Positions 1-8,839 of a stretch of DNA of 64,000 nt are shown one piece after another. The notes beneath the pieces were generated by a model, which did not search any database, was not told the origin of the DNA, and saw nothing but the letters and a program-made list of their open reading frames with translations. This DNA is from G963422705 sp963422705 (GTDB lineage Bacteria; Poribacteria; WGA-4E; WGA-3G): positions 3,720,001-3,784,000 of the forward strand of contig OY730443.1 of assembly GCA_963422705.1 (NCBI GenBank), given 5' to 3'. The translations under genes were made by a program, and so were the position numbers. Numbering within the stretch: position 1 is the stretch's first letter; every line of letters begins with the position of its first letter.

Positions 1-2136
1 GTCATGGAGTTTTTCAATTTCATCGCCAATTGCGCTAAGGCGCATCGCGGCGAGCTCGACGATATTGGCCTTCTTCGGGTCAGTTCCTGTCGTCTCCAAG
101 TCGTAGATAACCATGTCGGACAGATTAGGGCTTTCAAAGCGCCCTACGAGGCGTTGACACAGTTTTAGTACGGTAATGCTCCGAATTTGCGATGCGGATT
201 CCAATTGCAGGAAATGAGTATCCTGTGTTGCTTCGTTCGCAGGTTTATCAAGAAAGTCCGTGTCGACGGTACCAATGAGAAGGACGCGTGAGGTGGTTTC
301 TGCTGCTTCCAATTCACAAAAATCACCAATGAGGAGATGCACGCCTTGTTTCGCTAAGCGCGGCCTCCCGTTGCCACCTGGTAGAAATTGGGTGTTAACC
401 GGCCGATTCAGATAGGTTTCAAGGGTTTGACGGAGGATGTGCGCCGCGCAATACTCGTCAATCCCGTAATTCGCAGTAATCTGAATGCGCTCACCGCTGT
501 TAATTGCACTGTAAAGTACATCATTTCCCGCCAGCAAGTTTGGTACATCGGCATCCTTCTCAATTACCTCCAGTTCTTCTTTATGGTAGGGTGAACGAGC
601 GAGTTCCACTATATCAAATAGTTTATCGACAATTTTTATGAGGTTCCCTGCTGCTTTTGAATGCGCGTAGGTTTTCAGTTCTGTGATATCCCACCAGAAT
701 TGGCTAATATTTTTTCGCGTCAAAGGCCCAATATCTTTCTGATAGTCCGAAATGTTCTCCAAAAATTCCACGGGCCCAATATTTTTTCGCTTTGCAACCC
801 ACTTAAGCCGTAAATGCGTTAAGTCATCAATCCGTTTTTCAGGAAAATTGATAGCGCGTTCCAAATCCGCGGGGGTTTGTGACTGCACAAGACTAAGGTA
901 AGAAAGGATTGCCTTGCTATTTTCTTTCTGAAATGTATTTTTGGCCTGTATACGTTGGTATTCAATTTTTTCTTGTTGCAACTGTTCTTCCAACACATCA
1001 GCGATTCTATGCGTCCGATAGAGAACGGCAATGTCTCGATAGGAATATTTCTCCAGCATTATCAGTTTGCGGATAACCTGAATGATACCACGGGCTTCAT
1101 CCTTTGCGTCCCGAAAAGTATAGTGGAATATGTTTTGCCCGGTTTCTGTGTGCGTTTTCAGTGTGTTCCGGTTTTCGCGTCCTTCATTCTTCGCGATGAC
1201 TTTCTCCGCTGTCCGCAAGATTTTCTTGCTGCATCGGTAATGTTCATCTAATTCCACGATTTCCGGATTGAACGATGTCTTGAAACTTTCAACATACTGT
1301 GGGTTTGCTCCGCGCCAGCTGTAGATTGCCTGTTCTTCATCAGCAACTACCATCAAATTACCTGTCGGCGGTGGACATAATAGTTGTAATAAATGATACT
1401 GTGCTTTGTTCACATCATGATATTCATCAACAAGAATATAGCGGAGGGTTTCATGATAAGTTTTTCGAACAGATGGAACCTGTTCAAGCAGATTCACCGT
1501 GTTCACTATGATATCATCGAAATCAAGGGCGTTGTGTGCCGTGAGTTTATCGCGATAGACTTGAAGCGTACTGATAATATTTTCTTTCCGCTTTGAATTA
1601 TCGGTGCGTCCGGCATTCGCTCTGGCTGTTATCGTAACCTGTCTTTTCAAACTGTGCTCTATATCGCGTCCTGTCGGCGCCTGTAACTTTCCTTTTGCAT
1701 CGCTAATAATGTTTCTGAGTAACCAGTTCGGGTAGTCATCAGCACTCAGATTCCCCTCTCGAACGGCTTCGGTTAAGAGTTCATCTTGAACATCTTGGTC
1801 AAAAATCGTGAAGTTTTCACTTAGCTCGATTTCAGATGCGTGTTCTCGCAGTAACCCGACGCAGAAGCTGTGGAATGTGCAAACCTTCAGATTGGAGAAG
1901 TGCGGTTCACCGATTTTCGAATTCACTCCTTCCCGCATCTCCTGTGCGGCTTTGTTGGTAAACGTAATGGCGAGGATTTCCCCCGGTTTGACGCCATAAT
2001 GGCGAAGGAGGTAAGCAATTCGCTGCGCAATGACTTCTGTTTTTCCCGTACCGGGCCCCGCGATGACAAGCATAGGGCCATCTTTATGCATGACAGCCTG
2101 TTTCTGTTTATCATTAGGTGTAAGAAGTCTGTTCAT
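1..2136 (-). CDS. UvrD/PcrA-like superfamily 1 helicase with DnaQ-type exonuclease domain (C-terminus beyond window)
   Basis: The reading frame is open from an ATG at 2136 to the left edge, 712 codons without a stop, so the gene is partial. The N-terminal half is an SF1A helicase: Walker A AGPGTGKT (residues 26-33), motif II written DEYHD instead of the usual DEYQD/DEFQD, a motif III like VVADEEQAIYSWRGA, and a motif IV HYRC. Then come about 300 residues with no clear family match, and at residue 679 a DnaQ/DEDD exonuclease domain begins with DLETTG (the D-x-E metal ligands D679 and E681). The helicase motifs V and VI (TxHxAKGLE, VAxTR) are not seen before the exonuclease, so they may lie after it, outside the window. 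The likely role is DNA unwinding coupled to 3'-5' trimming in repair. Helicase identity is firm; the full architecture is an inference. Confidence 0.85.
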   Translation of the reverse strand, partial: MNRLLTPNDKQKQAVMHKDGPMLVIAGPGTGKTEVIAQRIAYLLRHYGVKPGEILAITFTNKAAQEMREGVNSKIGEPHFSNLKVCTFHSFCVGLLREHASEIELSENFTIFDQDVQDELLTEAVREGNLSADDYPNWLLRNIISDAKGKLQAPTGRDIEHSLKRQVTITARANAGRTDNSKRKENIISTLQVYRDKLTAHNALDFDDIIVNTVNLLEQVPSVRKTYHETLRYILVDEYHDVNKAQYHLLQLLCPPPTGNLMVVADEEQAIYSWRGANPQYVESFKTSFNPEIVELDEHYRCSKKILRTAEKVIAKNEGRENRNTLKTHTETGQNIFHYTFRDAKDEARGIIQVIRKLIMLEKYSYRDIAVLYRTHRIADVLEEQLQQEKIEYQRIQAKNTFQKENSKAILSYLSLVQSQTPADLERAINFPEKRIDDLTHLRLKWVAKRKNIGPVEFLENISDYQKDIGPLTRKNISQFWWDITELKTYAHSKAAGNLIKIVDKLFDIVELARSPYHKEELEVIEKDADVPNLLAGNDVLYSAINSGERIQITANYGIDEYCAAHILRQTLETYLNRPVNTQFLPGGNGRPRLAKQGVHLLIGDFCELEAAETTSRVLLIGTVDTDFLDKPANEATQDTHFLQLESASQIRSITVLKLCQRLVGRFESPNLSDMVIYDLETTGTDPKKANIVELAAMRLSAIGDEIEKLHD

Positions 2137-2522
2137 GGGTTCCCTCTGTGCGTTTTGTTTGAAAAAGGTGCATTATTTTCCAAGATGTGTGTGTGATAAC
2201 GTTTATCCCAACCGTCCTATGTATTCTTGTAAATCGCAAACAATTATGCCCATAGTATACCCGATTTTACCCGAAAATACCAGTGATTTTGCGGATTAGA
2301 TGTGAGGGTAATCCGGTCTGCGTATCCGCTCCATAGTTGTTCGTCAATAGTTTGGGATTGAGGCGTTTATCTCAAATATTTTGCTTTCTGTCAACGCGAA
2401 AAGAAATGGGGCAAGTGCATGCCAAATTGCCGAAGTTAAGACTGTGAAGCTAAATGCCCCAATTTGCAGCGGAGATGTCGCTGACGATGGACAAAGATTC
2501 TATCAACCCACTTTATTCATCT
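2137..2522. other. Intergenic region, no gene seen
   Basis: This 386-base gap separates the helicase start from the dioxygenase stop. It must hold the helicase promoter on the minus strand, but I see no strong sigma-70 match, no tRNA-like fold and no convincing small reading frame. Confidence 0.4.
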
Positions 2523-3323
2523 TTATGGTTGATGTTCTGTGTTGATAGGTTCTTCGTTGTTTTGGATGAACCGCTCAATTGTGTTGATGGTAGCGGGGCT
2601 CGTCCGAAAATCCGCCACCCAAGGTTCCCGGAAATACACCTGTTTTTCGCGGGGGAGTGCTTTGAGTACTACCGGCGGAATTCGGAGCCGATGCCAATGC
2701 GTTGCCAAGTGCGCGTAAGCATTCAAGACAGCGACACGCGGGGTTTCCCGTTGCCAAACGGGCCCTGCGTGACACAAATTTTCTGTAAAGAAAATTGCAC
2801 TGCCTGCTGGGCACTCATAAGTCATTAGAAAGGGGCTCCGTTTTCCTTCCTCTAACGACATGTGCTCTGGATGCATCGGAAAGTTTGATTTGTGACTGCC
2901 CGCGATGAAATGTGTTCCGCCGTCGCTTTTGGTAACATCTGTGAGCTCAAAAACCACGCGCACCATCCCGGCATGGATACGCCCATTATGAACACGGTAT
3001 CCGAAAATTGGGTCACTTTGTTGAGGCCCGCCGCCATGGAGTCCCCCGTGTTCCTGTCCCTTCTTTCGCCATACCGAAAAGCAGTTTTCTAACCGCACAT
3101 TTGGCCCGATAATCTCATGCAAAACATCCATTACCCCCGGATGGTCAATAAGGAGGCTCGCTGCGCCGCCGGGAACGGCGCGGTGCTCTGGCGGCAGTGA
3201 TTCTGGATTATGGTGAATTCTGTTGATTTGCTCGACAATCGTGTCCACCTCGTCGCGACTCAGAATCGCCGGGCGGACAAGGAAGCCTGTCAGGTCAAAC
3301 CGAAATTTCTCTTCATCTGTCAT
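2523..3323 (-). CDS. Phytanoyl-CoA dioxygenase (PhyH) family protein
   Basis: This 266-residue protein has the look of the PhyH family of Fe(II)/2-oxoglutarate oxygenases (double-stranded beta-helix). A His-rich HGGLHGG stretch lies near residues 92-98, GGTHFIAGSHKS forms the conserved central part, and a distal His followed by an Arg (CHAGPVWQRETPR) fits the third iron ligand and the 2-oxoglutarate contact. The canonical HxD pair is not obvious, so the first two iron ligands are uncertain. The start is supported by AGGAGA five bases upstream of the ATG. It has no signal peptide. Family members hydroxylate small molecules or lipids; the substrate here cannot be told. It is a single gene with no operon partner. 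Confidence 0.8.
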   Translation of the reverse strand: MTDEEKFRFDLTGFLVRPAILSRDEVDTIVEQINRIHHNPESLPPEHRAVPGGAASLLIDHPGVMDVLHEIIGPNVRLENCFSVWRKKGQEHGGLHGGGPQQSDPIFGYRVHNGRIHAGMVRVVFELTDVTKSDGGTHFIAGSHKSNFPMHPEHMSLEEGKRSPFLMTYECPAGSAIFFTENLCHAGPVWQRETPRVAVLNAYAHLATHWHRLRIPPVVLKALPREKQVYFREPWVADFRTSPATINTIERFIQNNEEPINTEHQP

Positions 3324-3404
3324 CGTTATCTCCTGTAGATACGGTGGGGTGGCTATTCAAGCGCATCCGCGAAACCGTATCTATACAAAATTATGTATAC
3401 AAAA

Positions 3405-3785
3405 TTACGATTTTACCGGAACCCCTAGCGTCCGACGGGTATAGACTTTAGCGAGGTTCACCCGATAAGCCTCATCGGCGTGAAGAGCTGCCATAAGTTC
3501 AACGTCATCAGCTACTTTTTCAGCGGCTGCGGCGATATTTTCGGTAGTCACAAGCTCACCGGTTAGTGTTGCTTCAACCGCTGTGGCGCGATAAGGAACA
3601 TCGGCGACGCCGGTCACACCGATGGCAATTTGTTCACAGTGGTTGTCTCCACCTCTTTTCAGAAGGGCGGCGCCTCCGGTTAACGCGAATCCGGAGGCGA
3701 CTTGGCGTATCTTGAGATAAGCGCTTTGGGTATCCGTATCCGGAAGTGGCACATGAATTTCAGTGATAATTTCCTCTGGCGTTAA
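3405..3785 (-). pseudogene. C-terminal fragment of a CO dehydrogenase/xanthine dehydrogenase FAD-binding (CoxM/XdhB-like) subunit
   Basis: About 126 codons match the C-terminal domain of the medium, FAD-binding subunit of molybdenum hydroxylases: the domain starts at LTPEEIITEI, continues through YLKIRQVASGFALTGGAA, and ends RVNLAKVYTRRTLG as is usual. The N-terminal FAD-binding part (about 160 residues) is missing. Homology begins at about 3785, inside the last codons of the neighbouring TIM-barrel gene, which reads the same bases in another frame. An in-frame ATG exists at 3866 but would add 27 unrelated residues. I read this as a remnant left by a deletion that joined two genes. No large or small molybdenum-hydroxylase subunit is nearby. 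Confidence 0.7.
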
Positions 3786-4611
3786 TTTTGAGTTGTTTCC
3801 TGAACGCCTCAATCTGTTCCGTAATCGCGCGTTCTGTCGGCAAGCGCTCAGCACTTGACGCGCCATAAAATCCGACTACTCCCTGTGTATTCTCCAAAAC
3901 GTACTTTGCGTCTTCAGGTTCCGCGATGGGGCCTCCGTGACAAATAACGAGAATTTCTGGATTAATGCCTTTCGCTGCGTCGTGAATCGCTTGCACCCGT
4001 TTCGCGGCATCATCAAGCGTGAGAGAGGTTTTTGCCCCAATTGCCCCTTTCGTTGTTAACCCCATGTGTGCAACAAGGATGTCCGCACCGGCATCTGCCA
4101 TCTGCTCCGCTTCTGACTCATTAAACGCGTACGGTGTCGTGAGGAGGTTCATCTCATGTGCAAGACGAATCATCTCCACTTCCGGAGCGTATCCCATATC
4201 GGTTTCTTCAAGCAGTTGGCGGAATGTGCCATCAATTAACCCGACTGTGGGAAAATTTTGCACACCAGAAAATCCGATGGCATCTATCTGTTGGAGGAAG
4301 ACATCCATCAGTCGAAACGGATCGGTGCCACAGACACCGGCAAGCACGGGTGTCCTTTTGACAACCGGTAGTACTTCACTTGCCATCTCAACCACAATCT
4401 CATTTGCGTCCCCGTAAGGCATCATGCCCGCCAGAGAACCCCTCCCTGCCATCCGAAATCTGCCGGAGTTATAGATAATAATCAAATCGATGCCGCCGGC
4501 TTCTTCACATTTGGCAGAGATACCCGTCCCCGCCCCTGCACCGAGGATAGGTTTCCCGGCATCAATATTCGCTCGCAATTGGGATAAAATTTCTTCGCGT
4601 GTAAATTTCAT
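3760..4611 (-). CDS. TIM-barrel enzyme of the phosphoenolpyruvate hydrolase-like family (PF09370)
   Basis: The protein has 283 residues from an ATG at 4611 preceded by GGAGAGG; a GTG 15 bases upstream is less likely. The sequence has the features of the PEP-hydrolase-like TIM-barrel family: an N-terminal GKPILGAGAGTGISAKCEEAGG stretch, LIIIYNSGRFRMAGRGS, VLAGVCGTDPF, and VICHGGPI near the C-terminus. The catalytic function of this family is poorly established, and it is often found beside UPF0261-type proteins, which are absent here. The last roughly 10 residues after AFRK read into the remnant of a CoxM-like gene in another frame, so the natural C-terminus was probably replaced or slightly cut at a deletion junction near 3790-3800. 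Confidence 0.75.
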   Translation of the reverse strand: MKFTREEILSQLRANIDAGKPILGAGAGTGISAKCEEAGGIDLIIIYNSGRFRMAGRGSLAGMMPYGDANEIVVEMASEVLPVVKRTPVLAGVCGTDPFRLMDVFLQQIDAIGFSGVQNFPTVGLIDGTFRQLLEETDMGYAPEVEMIRLAHEMNLLTTPYAFNESEAEQMADAGADILVAHMGLTTKGAIGAKTSLTLDDAAKRVQAIHDAAKGINPEILVICHGGPIAEPEDAKYVLENTQGVVGFYGASSAERLPTERAITEQIEAFRKQLKINARGNYH

Positions 4612-4846
4612 GTTCCTCTCCTTCACCCGATTTTGTTACGACACGTCTCGCTCGTGATAGAGGTAGGTTTTTGACATGATACCAGGATATAAGTTTTTGT
4701 GTTATATAATTTTTTTCGCGAAACGAAGTCCTTTCGTTCTTCGTTCAGAACGAACATTTCCGTGCGTGAAAACGGCCGGCTCCGAACTTAAAAACGGCCA
4801 GTGCCTTCAGGATAAAACTCGGAAAACGTTAGAGGACGTGAATCGT

Positions 4847-5160
4847 CTAAGTCCCATCGTCATTTTTGCTGGTAGAAAACTGAATATTGCGACTTCTGAT
4901 GTTTATACTTCCACGTGAACACATGTTGTTTAGACACGCGCTTCCATCCTGCAGAACCTTAAAGGTAGAACCGTTGTAACGACAACTCTCCCCCGGCTTC
5001 AACGTCATCCCAACAAAGCAACTGCGGATGCCGAATTGACTGGCAACAGCGACGAGGTCCAGAATATCCACGGTGCCATCGCCATTGACATCGGCACGCG
5101 GGCTAGCAGGCGCGGCTGTCCGGAAGTTTTGGGCGACAGCCGTTAGATGCAGAATGTCTA
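4847..5160 (-). pseudogene. Dockerin-like C-terminal tail of the LRR protein, separated by a frameshift
   Basis: Read in the frame shifted by one base from the LRR gene, this segment continues it naturally: DGKIDILHLTAVAQNF, then ADVNGDGTVDILDLVAVASQFG, two calcium-binding dockerin-like or EF-hand-like loops, followed by a Cys-containing tail (FKVLQDGSACLNNMCSRGS) and a stop at 4847. The LRR frame ends at a TAG at 5160-5158, directly after a run of four A on the coding strand (5164-5161). One extra A would join the two. An internal ATG at 5071 could start only the second loop. This is the missing end of the LRR protein rather than a gene of its own. Confidence 0.7.
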
Positions 5161-7098
5161 TTTTCCATCCTGATTCACATCCGAGCTAGGAGCGGGAATT
5201 GTTTGGTTGCTGTTGCGGTATTCATCTAGATTATCTATCAATCCGGCAATTGGAGAGAAATCGAATATGTGGTTGTTGTCAAGCTCCAACTTTTTCAGTT
5301 TTACCAACGGTTGTATCGGTGATATATCCGATATCTGGTTGCCGGAAAGATGCAACCATGTCAGTTTTACCAACGGTTGTATCGGTGATATATCCGATAT
5401 GTGGTTGTCTTCAAGAAATAAGTGTGTCAGTTTTACCAACGGTTGTATCGGTGATATATCCGATATGTGGTTGTCTTCAAGAAACAAGTGTGTCAGTTTT
5501 ACCAACGGTTGTATCGGTGATATATCCGATATCTCGTTGTTGTCAAGCTCCAACACTGTTAGGCTTACCACCCGTTGTATCGGTGATATATCCGATATGT
5601 GGTTGTCTTCAAGAAACAAGCGTGTCAGTTTTACCAACGGTTGTATTGGTGATATATCCGATATCTCGTTGTTGTCAAGCTCCAACGTTATCAGTTTTAC
5701 CACCCGTTGTATCGGTGATATATCCGATATCTGGTTGCCGGAAAGACGCAACCATATCAGTTTTACCAACGGTTGTATTGGTGATATATCCGATATCTGG
5801 TTGCCGGCAAGATGCAACCATGTCAGTTTTACTAACGGTTGTATCGGTGACATATCCGATATCTGGTTGCCGGAAAGACGCAACCATATCAGTTTTACCA
5901 ACGGTTGTATCGGTGATATATCCGATATCTGGTTGTTTTCAAGCGTCAACTCTGTCAGTTTTACCAATGGTTGTATCGGTGATATATCCGATATTTCGTT
6001 GTTGGGAAGATACAAGTCTGTCAGATTGGTTGCAAACTCAAGTCCTGTTAGATTGCTAATTCGGGAATCACGCGCAAAAAGCCGTTCTAAGCTTGCCATC
6101 TCTGCCGGCGTGATGGCCTCCCCTGCATCTTTGTATAATTTTCTCTCAAGGATACGGCGTAGATTCGCGTCGGGAATGTTTACATTTCCATCCTGATTCA
6201 CATCCGAGCTAGGAGCGGGGGTCGTTTGGTTACTGTTGTTGTATGCATCCAGATTATCTATCAATCCGGCAATTGGGGAGAAATCGAATATGTGGTTACT
6301 GCCAAGAGACAAAGTTTTCAGTTTTACCAACGGCTGTATCGGTGATATATCCGATATCTCGTTGTTGTTAAGCCACAACGCTGTCAGGCTTACCACCGCT
6401 TGTATCGGCGATATATCCGATATCTGGTTGTAGGAAAGAAACAAGTGTGTCAGTTTTACCAACGGTTGTATTGGTGATATATCCGATATGTGGTTGTTGT
6501 CAAGCTCCAACACTGTTAGGCTTACCACCGCTTGTATCGGCGATATATCCGATATCTGGTTGCCGGTAAGATTCAACGCTGTCAGTTTTACCAACGGTTG
6601 TATTGGTGATATATCCGATATCTGGTTGTAGGAAAGAAACAAGTGTGTCAGTTTTACCAACGGTTGTATTGGTGATATATCCGATATGTGGTTGTTGTCA
6701 AGCTCCAACGCTATCAGGCTTACCACCGCTTGTATTGGTGATATATCCGATATCTGGTTGCCGGTAAGATTCAACGTTTTCAGTTTTACCAACGGTTGTA
6801 TCGATGATATATCCGATATGTAGTTGTTGGGAAGCTCCAACCATATCAGATTGGTTGCAAACTCAAGTCCTGTTAGATTGTGAATTTCGGAACCAGGCGC
6901 AGAAAGCTGTTCTAAGCTTGCCATCTCTGCCGGCGTGATGTCCTCCCCTGCATCTTTGTATAAATTTCTCTCAAGGACACGGCGTAGATTCGCGTCGGGA
7001 ATGTCTACGTTTTGTGCTGTTGCGGTTTGCTCCGGTGCGAAAAAGAGCACGGACACAATGAAAAATAGGATAGCAAAAGGAATCTGAATTCTTAACAT
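5158..7098 (-). CDS. Secreted internalin-like leucine-rich-repeat protein
   Basis: The protein has 646 residues from an ATG at 7098, chosen because AGGTG lies just upstream and the product then begins with a clean signal peptide (MLRIQIPFAILFFIVSVLFF, cleavage after TATA or AQ). Two blocks each start with a cap (IPDANLRRVLERNLYKDAGE, EMASLEQL) and carry 22-residue LRRs of the form LxxLxLxxNxISDISPIQPLVK: about 8 units in the first block and 11 in the second, each closed by a FSPIAGLIDNL cap and a DVNQDG loop. The fold should be internalin-like, for surface adhesion or protein binding. The frame ends early at 5158; a dockerin-like tail follows in another frame. The repeats are nearly identical at DNA level (66-bp period), which allows copy-number change. 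Confidence 0.85.
   Translation of the reverse strand: MLRIQIPFAILFFIVSVLFFAPEQTATAQNVDIPDANLRRVLERNLYKDAGEDITPAEMASLEQLSAPGSEIHNLTGLEFATNLIWLELPNNYISDISSIQPLVKLKTLNLTGNQISDISPIQAVVSLIALELDNNHISDISPIQPLVKLTHLFLSYNQISDISPIQPLVKLTALNLTGNQISDISPIQAVVSLTVLELDNNHISDISPIQPLVKLTHLFLSYNQISDISPIQAVVSLTALWLNNNEISDISPIQPLVKLKTLSLGSNHIFDFSPIAGLIDNLDAYNNSNQTTPAPSSDVNQDGNVNIPDANLRRILERKLYKDAGEAITPAEMASLERLFARDSRISNLTGLEFATNLTDLYLPNNEISDISPIQPLVKLTELTLENNQISDISPIQPLVKLIWLRLSGNQISDMSPIQPLVKLTWLHLAGNQISDISPIQPLVKLIWLRLSGNQISDISPIQRVVKLITLELDNNEISDISPIQPLVKLTRLFLEDNHISDISPIQRVVSLTVLELDNNEISDISPIQPLVKLTHLFLEDNHISDISPIQPLVKLTHLFLEDNHISDISPIQPLVKLTWLHLSGNQISDISPIQPLVKLKKLELDNNHIFDFSPIAGLIDNLDEYRNSNQTIPAPSSDVNQDGK
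5280..6830. repeat. 66-bp tandem repeats encoding LRR units
   Basis: The LRR gene contains two arrays of 66-bp units, about 5280-6000 and 6290-6830, each unit including the near-invariant GGTGATATATCCGATAT on the plus strand. Identity between many units is close to complete, and two alternating versions (QPLVKLT and QAVVSLT or QRVVSLT) occur, which points to recent duplication and gene conversion rather than old repeats. The long open frames on the opposite strand are a by-product of this repetition. Confidence 0.85.
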
Positions 7099-7384
7099 GA
7101 TGCACCTGATTTTTATCAGCTCCTCATTTTTATAAGTTGTGTGATTCAATATCGAGCCGGGGCCCAGAAGATGACATCGCGTTGCGGAAATAGTGTGGAT
7201 TAAAAGAGGGAGGTGTCCGATGAAACATCAGTTTTGACATGCTCCGTACCGGTATTGCCAAACAGAAGTTGCTAGCATTGTTCTCGGTGATACCGAGTTC
7301 AACGGCATTTTAGGTTCGTTTTCATCGAAGATTTGCAGTGTTCAGTCGTTTTCTTCTTTGAGACATAAAGATTGGGTATTCCCT

Positions 7385-7880
7385 TTAGTCTTGTGCTTTT
7401 CGGTTGGTTTCGGACACGAAACGTGCTACGGTTTGTTCCCCGAGGACAATCCTCCATTTATTTTGCAGCCCTTCAAGCATGGGTTCGCTAAATTGGCGGG
7501 GTGTGTCTGCAAGACGCGTGGAGAGTTCATCCATGTCATGCAGTTGTTTCAACACCTCAATGTAGTAAAGTTTGTCTTCAAGCTTGGGTACGGCTTCGAC
7601 AAATTTCTCTGCGGTAAAATCAGGGATTTCATACAAGAACTTGACTTCTCTCAGGCGCCGCCGCTGTTCAGTGATGTAACCTTCGATGCTGTGTCAACAC
7701 TTTCGACTGTGAGCGATTCAGCCGGTGTTCGCGTCTTTACCTCTTCCTGAGCGAGTGCTTGTAGCGGAGTTGGGAGCGATTCGGCGAATTGCTTCATCTC
7801 CTAATCCAGGAAAACTGTAAACTCAGGACAGATAATATGATTAACATCGTCAAACCTCCTAGAATTTTGTTGCGGTTCAT
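7385..7880 (-). pseudogene. Broken gene for a small membrane-anchored protein of unknown function
   Basis: Three reading-frame pieces lie in series. The first starts with an ATG at 7880 after a strong AAGGAGG and codes for a short hydrophobic segment (LTMLIILSVLSLQF) ending at a TGA at 7794. The second starts at an ATG at 7797 overlapping that stop (MKQFAESLPTPLQALAQEE) and stops at 7651. The third continues in another frame (IEGYITEQRRRLREVKFLYE) through an 83-codon piece starting with an ATG at 7636 to a stop at 7385. Joined with single-base corrections they give an N-terminal membrane anchor followed by about 120 hydrophilic residues, an architecture like the next gene upstream (7970-8770). 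No family is recognised. It could also be two or three coupled small genes. Confidence 0.5.
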
Positions 7881-7969
7881 TGCCGGACCTCCTTTTTGAT
7901 ACTCCACTGTATGACAGAGAAGACAATACGGACACTCCCATGTGTTATATTGATGGGTGTATCCGTTAT

Positions 7970-8770
7970 TTATTTTCGTTCCAAAAATGCGTATGCATCT
8001 ATTCCAACATCTTCGGAATCTATGTCAATTAAAGTTACGCCCTTTGGAATTTTGCCTGCCTCTATCTCATCTATCGCGGACTGATTGCGTTCTCCGGAAG
8101 ACCACGATTTGATAAAACGTTGGACTGTTCCATCTGAACGTTCATGTTCCACATAACTAACATACATGGTGTTAGGGTAGTTTAAGTAGACTTTCCCGTT
8201 TTTGAAAGTGGCACTTATAAACTGAGTATCCCCTTTATTCCATGATGATACCATCACGCGGTGAAGTAACTCTATATTCCTCTGGGCGGATAGAGGTAAG
8301 CTGCCAGGGTACTGCCAAACTGTTTGTTTGTGCCGAGCAGTATAACCCGCTGGCACTTCAGGGTAAGGACCGAAGCCAAAAGGTGAGACTGCCACCTCTT
8401 CCGCGCGGGCTTCCTCTGTTGCGATGTCGTCGGGTAAGAACGCATCCATCGCGTCAACCGATTCCGAGGCACTCGGTATTGTTGTGGTTGCCTCTGGTGT
8501 CTCGGTATCCCTAGCGATGTTTGTGTCCCGTTCCGTTGGTGTCTCTACGCTCTCCGCTGTGTTTGTCGTGTTCTCAACGTTCACCGATTCTATAGAGTGT
8601 CTCTCGTTCTGTGTTTCACGTATCCCTTCTAAAAACCTGTCGTGCTGCGCCATATCGTCTTCAGTGTTGCGTTGGACGTGCCAACTATAAAGGAGGCTGC
8701 CTCCAACAACAAGCACAAACAACGCGAGAACGGCTTGTATCAAGCGACTGGAAAGTAAACCACTAAACAT
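7970..8770 (-). CDS. Membrane-anchored protein of unknown function
   Basis: The start at 8770 is chosen because GAGAGGTG lies 7-8 bases before it; an ATG at 8788 is less likely. The 266-residue product has one N-terminal membrane segment (about residues 9-24, VLALFVLVVGGSLLYSW), a low-complexity linker rich in Thr, Glu and Asp (roughly residues 45-115), and a C-terminal domain of about 140 residues with QYPGSLPLSAQRNIELLHRV and YPNTMYVSYVEHERSDG. It is probably held in the inner membrane with the C-terminal domain outside. No known domain is recognised. It lies upstream of the broken gene at 7385-7880 on the same strand with 89 bases between them. Confidence 0.65.
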   Translation of the reverse strand: MFSGLLSSRLIQAVLALFVLVVGGSLLYSWHVQRNTEDDMAQHDRFLEGIRETQNERHSIESVNVENTTNTAESVETPTERDTNIARDTETPEATTTIPSASESVDAMDAFLPDDIATEEARAEEVAVSPFGFGPYPEVPAGYTARHKQTVWQYPGSLPLSAQRNIELLHRVMVSSWNKGDTQFISATFKNGKVYLNYPNTMYVSYVEHERSDGTVQRFIKSWSSGERNQSAIDEIEAGKIPKGVTLIDIDSEDVGIDAYAFLERK

Positions 8771-8839
8771 GCGATTCACCTCTCTCATAAGATTTGATAG
8801 AAAAACTCCAGTAAATAGGTTATTTCAAACTATAGGATA

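Noticed and set aside
388..2299. Several plus-strand frames of 60-124 codons
   Set aside because: All are shadows of the helicase gene on the minus strand, whose 712-codon frame carries clear motifs, or lie in the gap after it without support.
4676..4918. 80-codon plus-strand frame
   Set aside because: No family, no ribosome site, low-complexity composition, and it runs across the end of the LRR protein's tail.
5199..6196. Two long plus-strand frames (about 286 and 329 codons) full of GCIGDIS-like repeats
   Set aside because: They are antisense to the 66-bp LRR repeats, which keep all frames open; the minus strand has the signal peptide, caps and a true LRR pattern.
5280..6830. CRISPR-like periodic repeats
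   Set aside because: The 66-bp units code continuously for LRRs, with no unique spacers and no cas genes.
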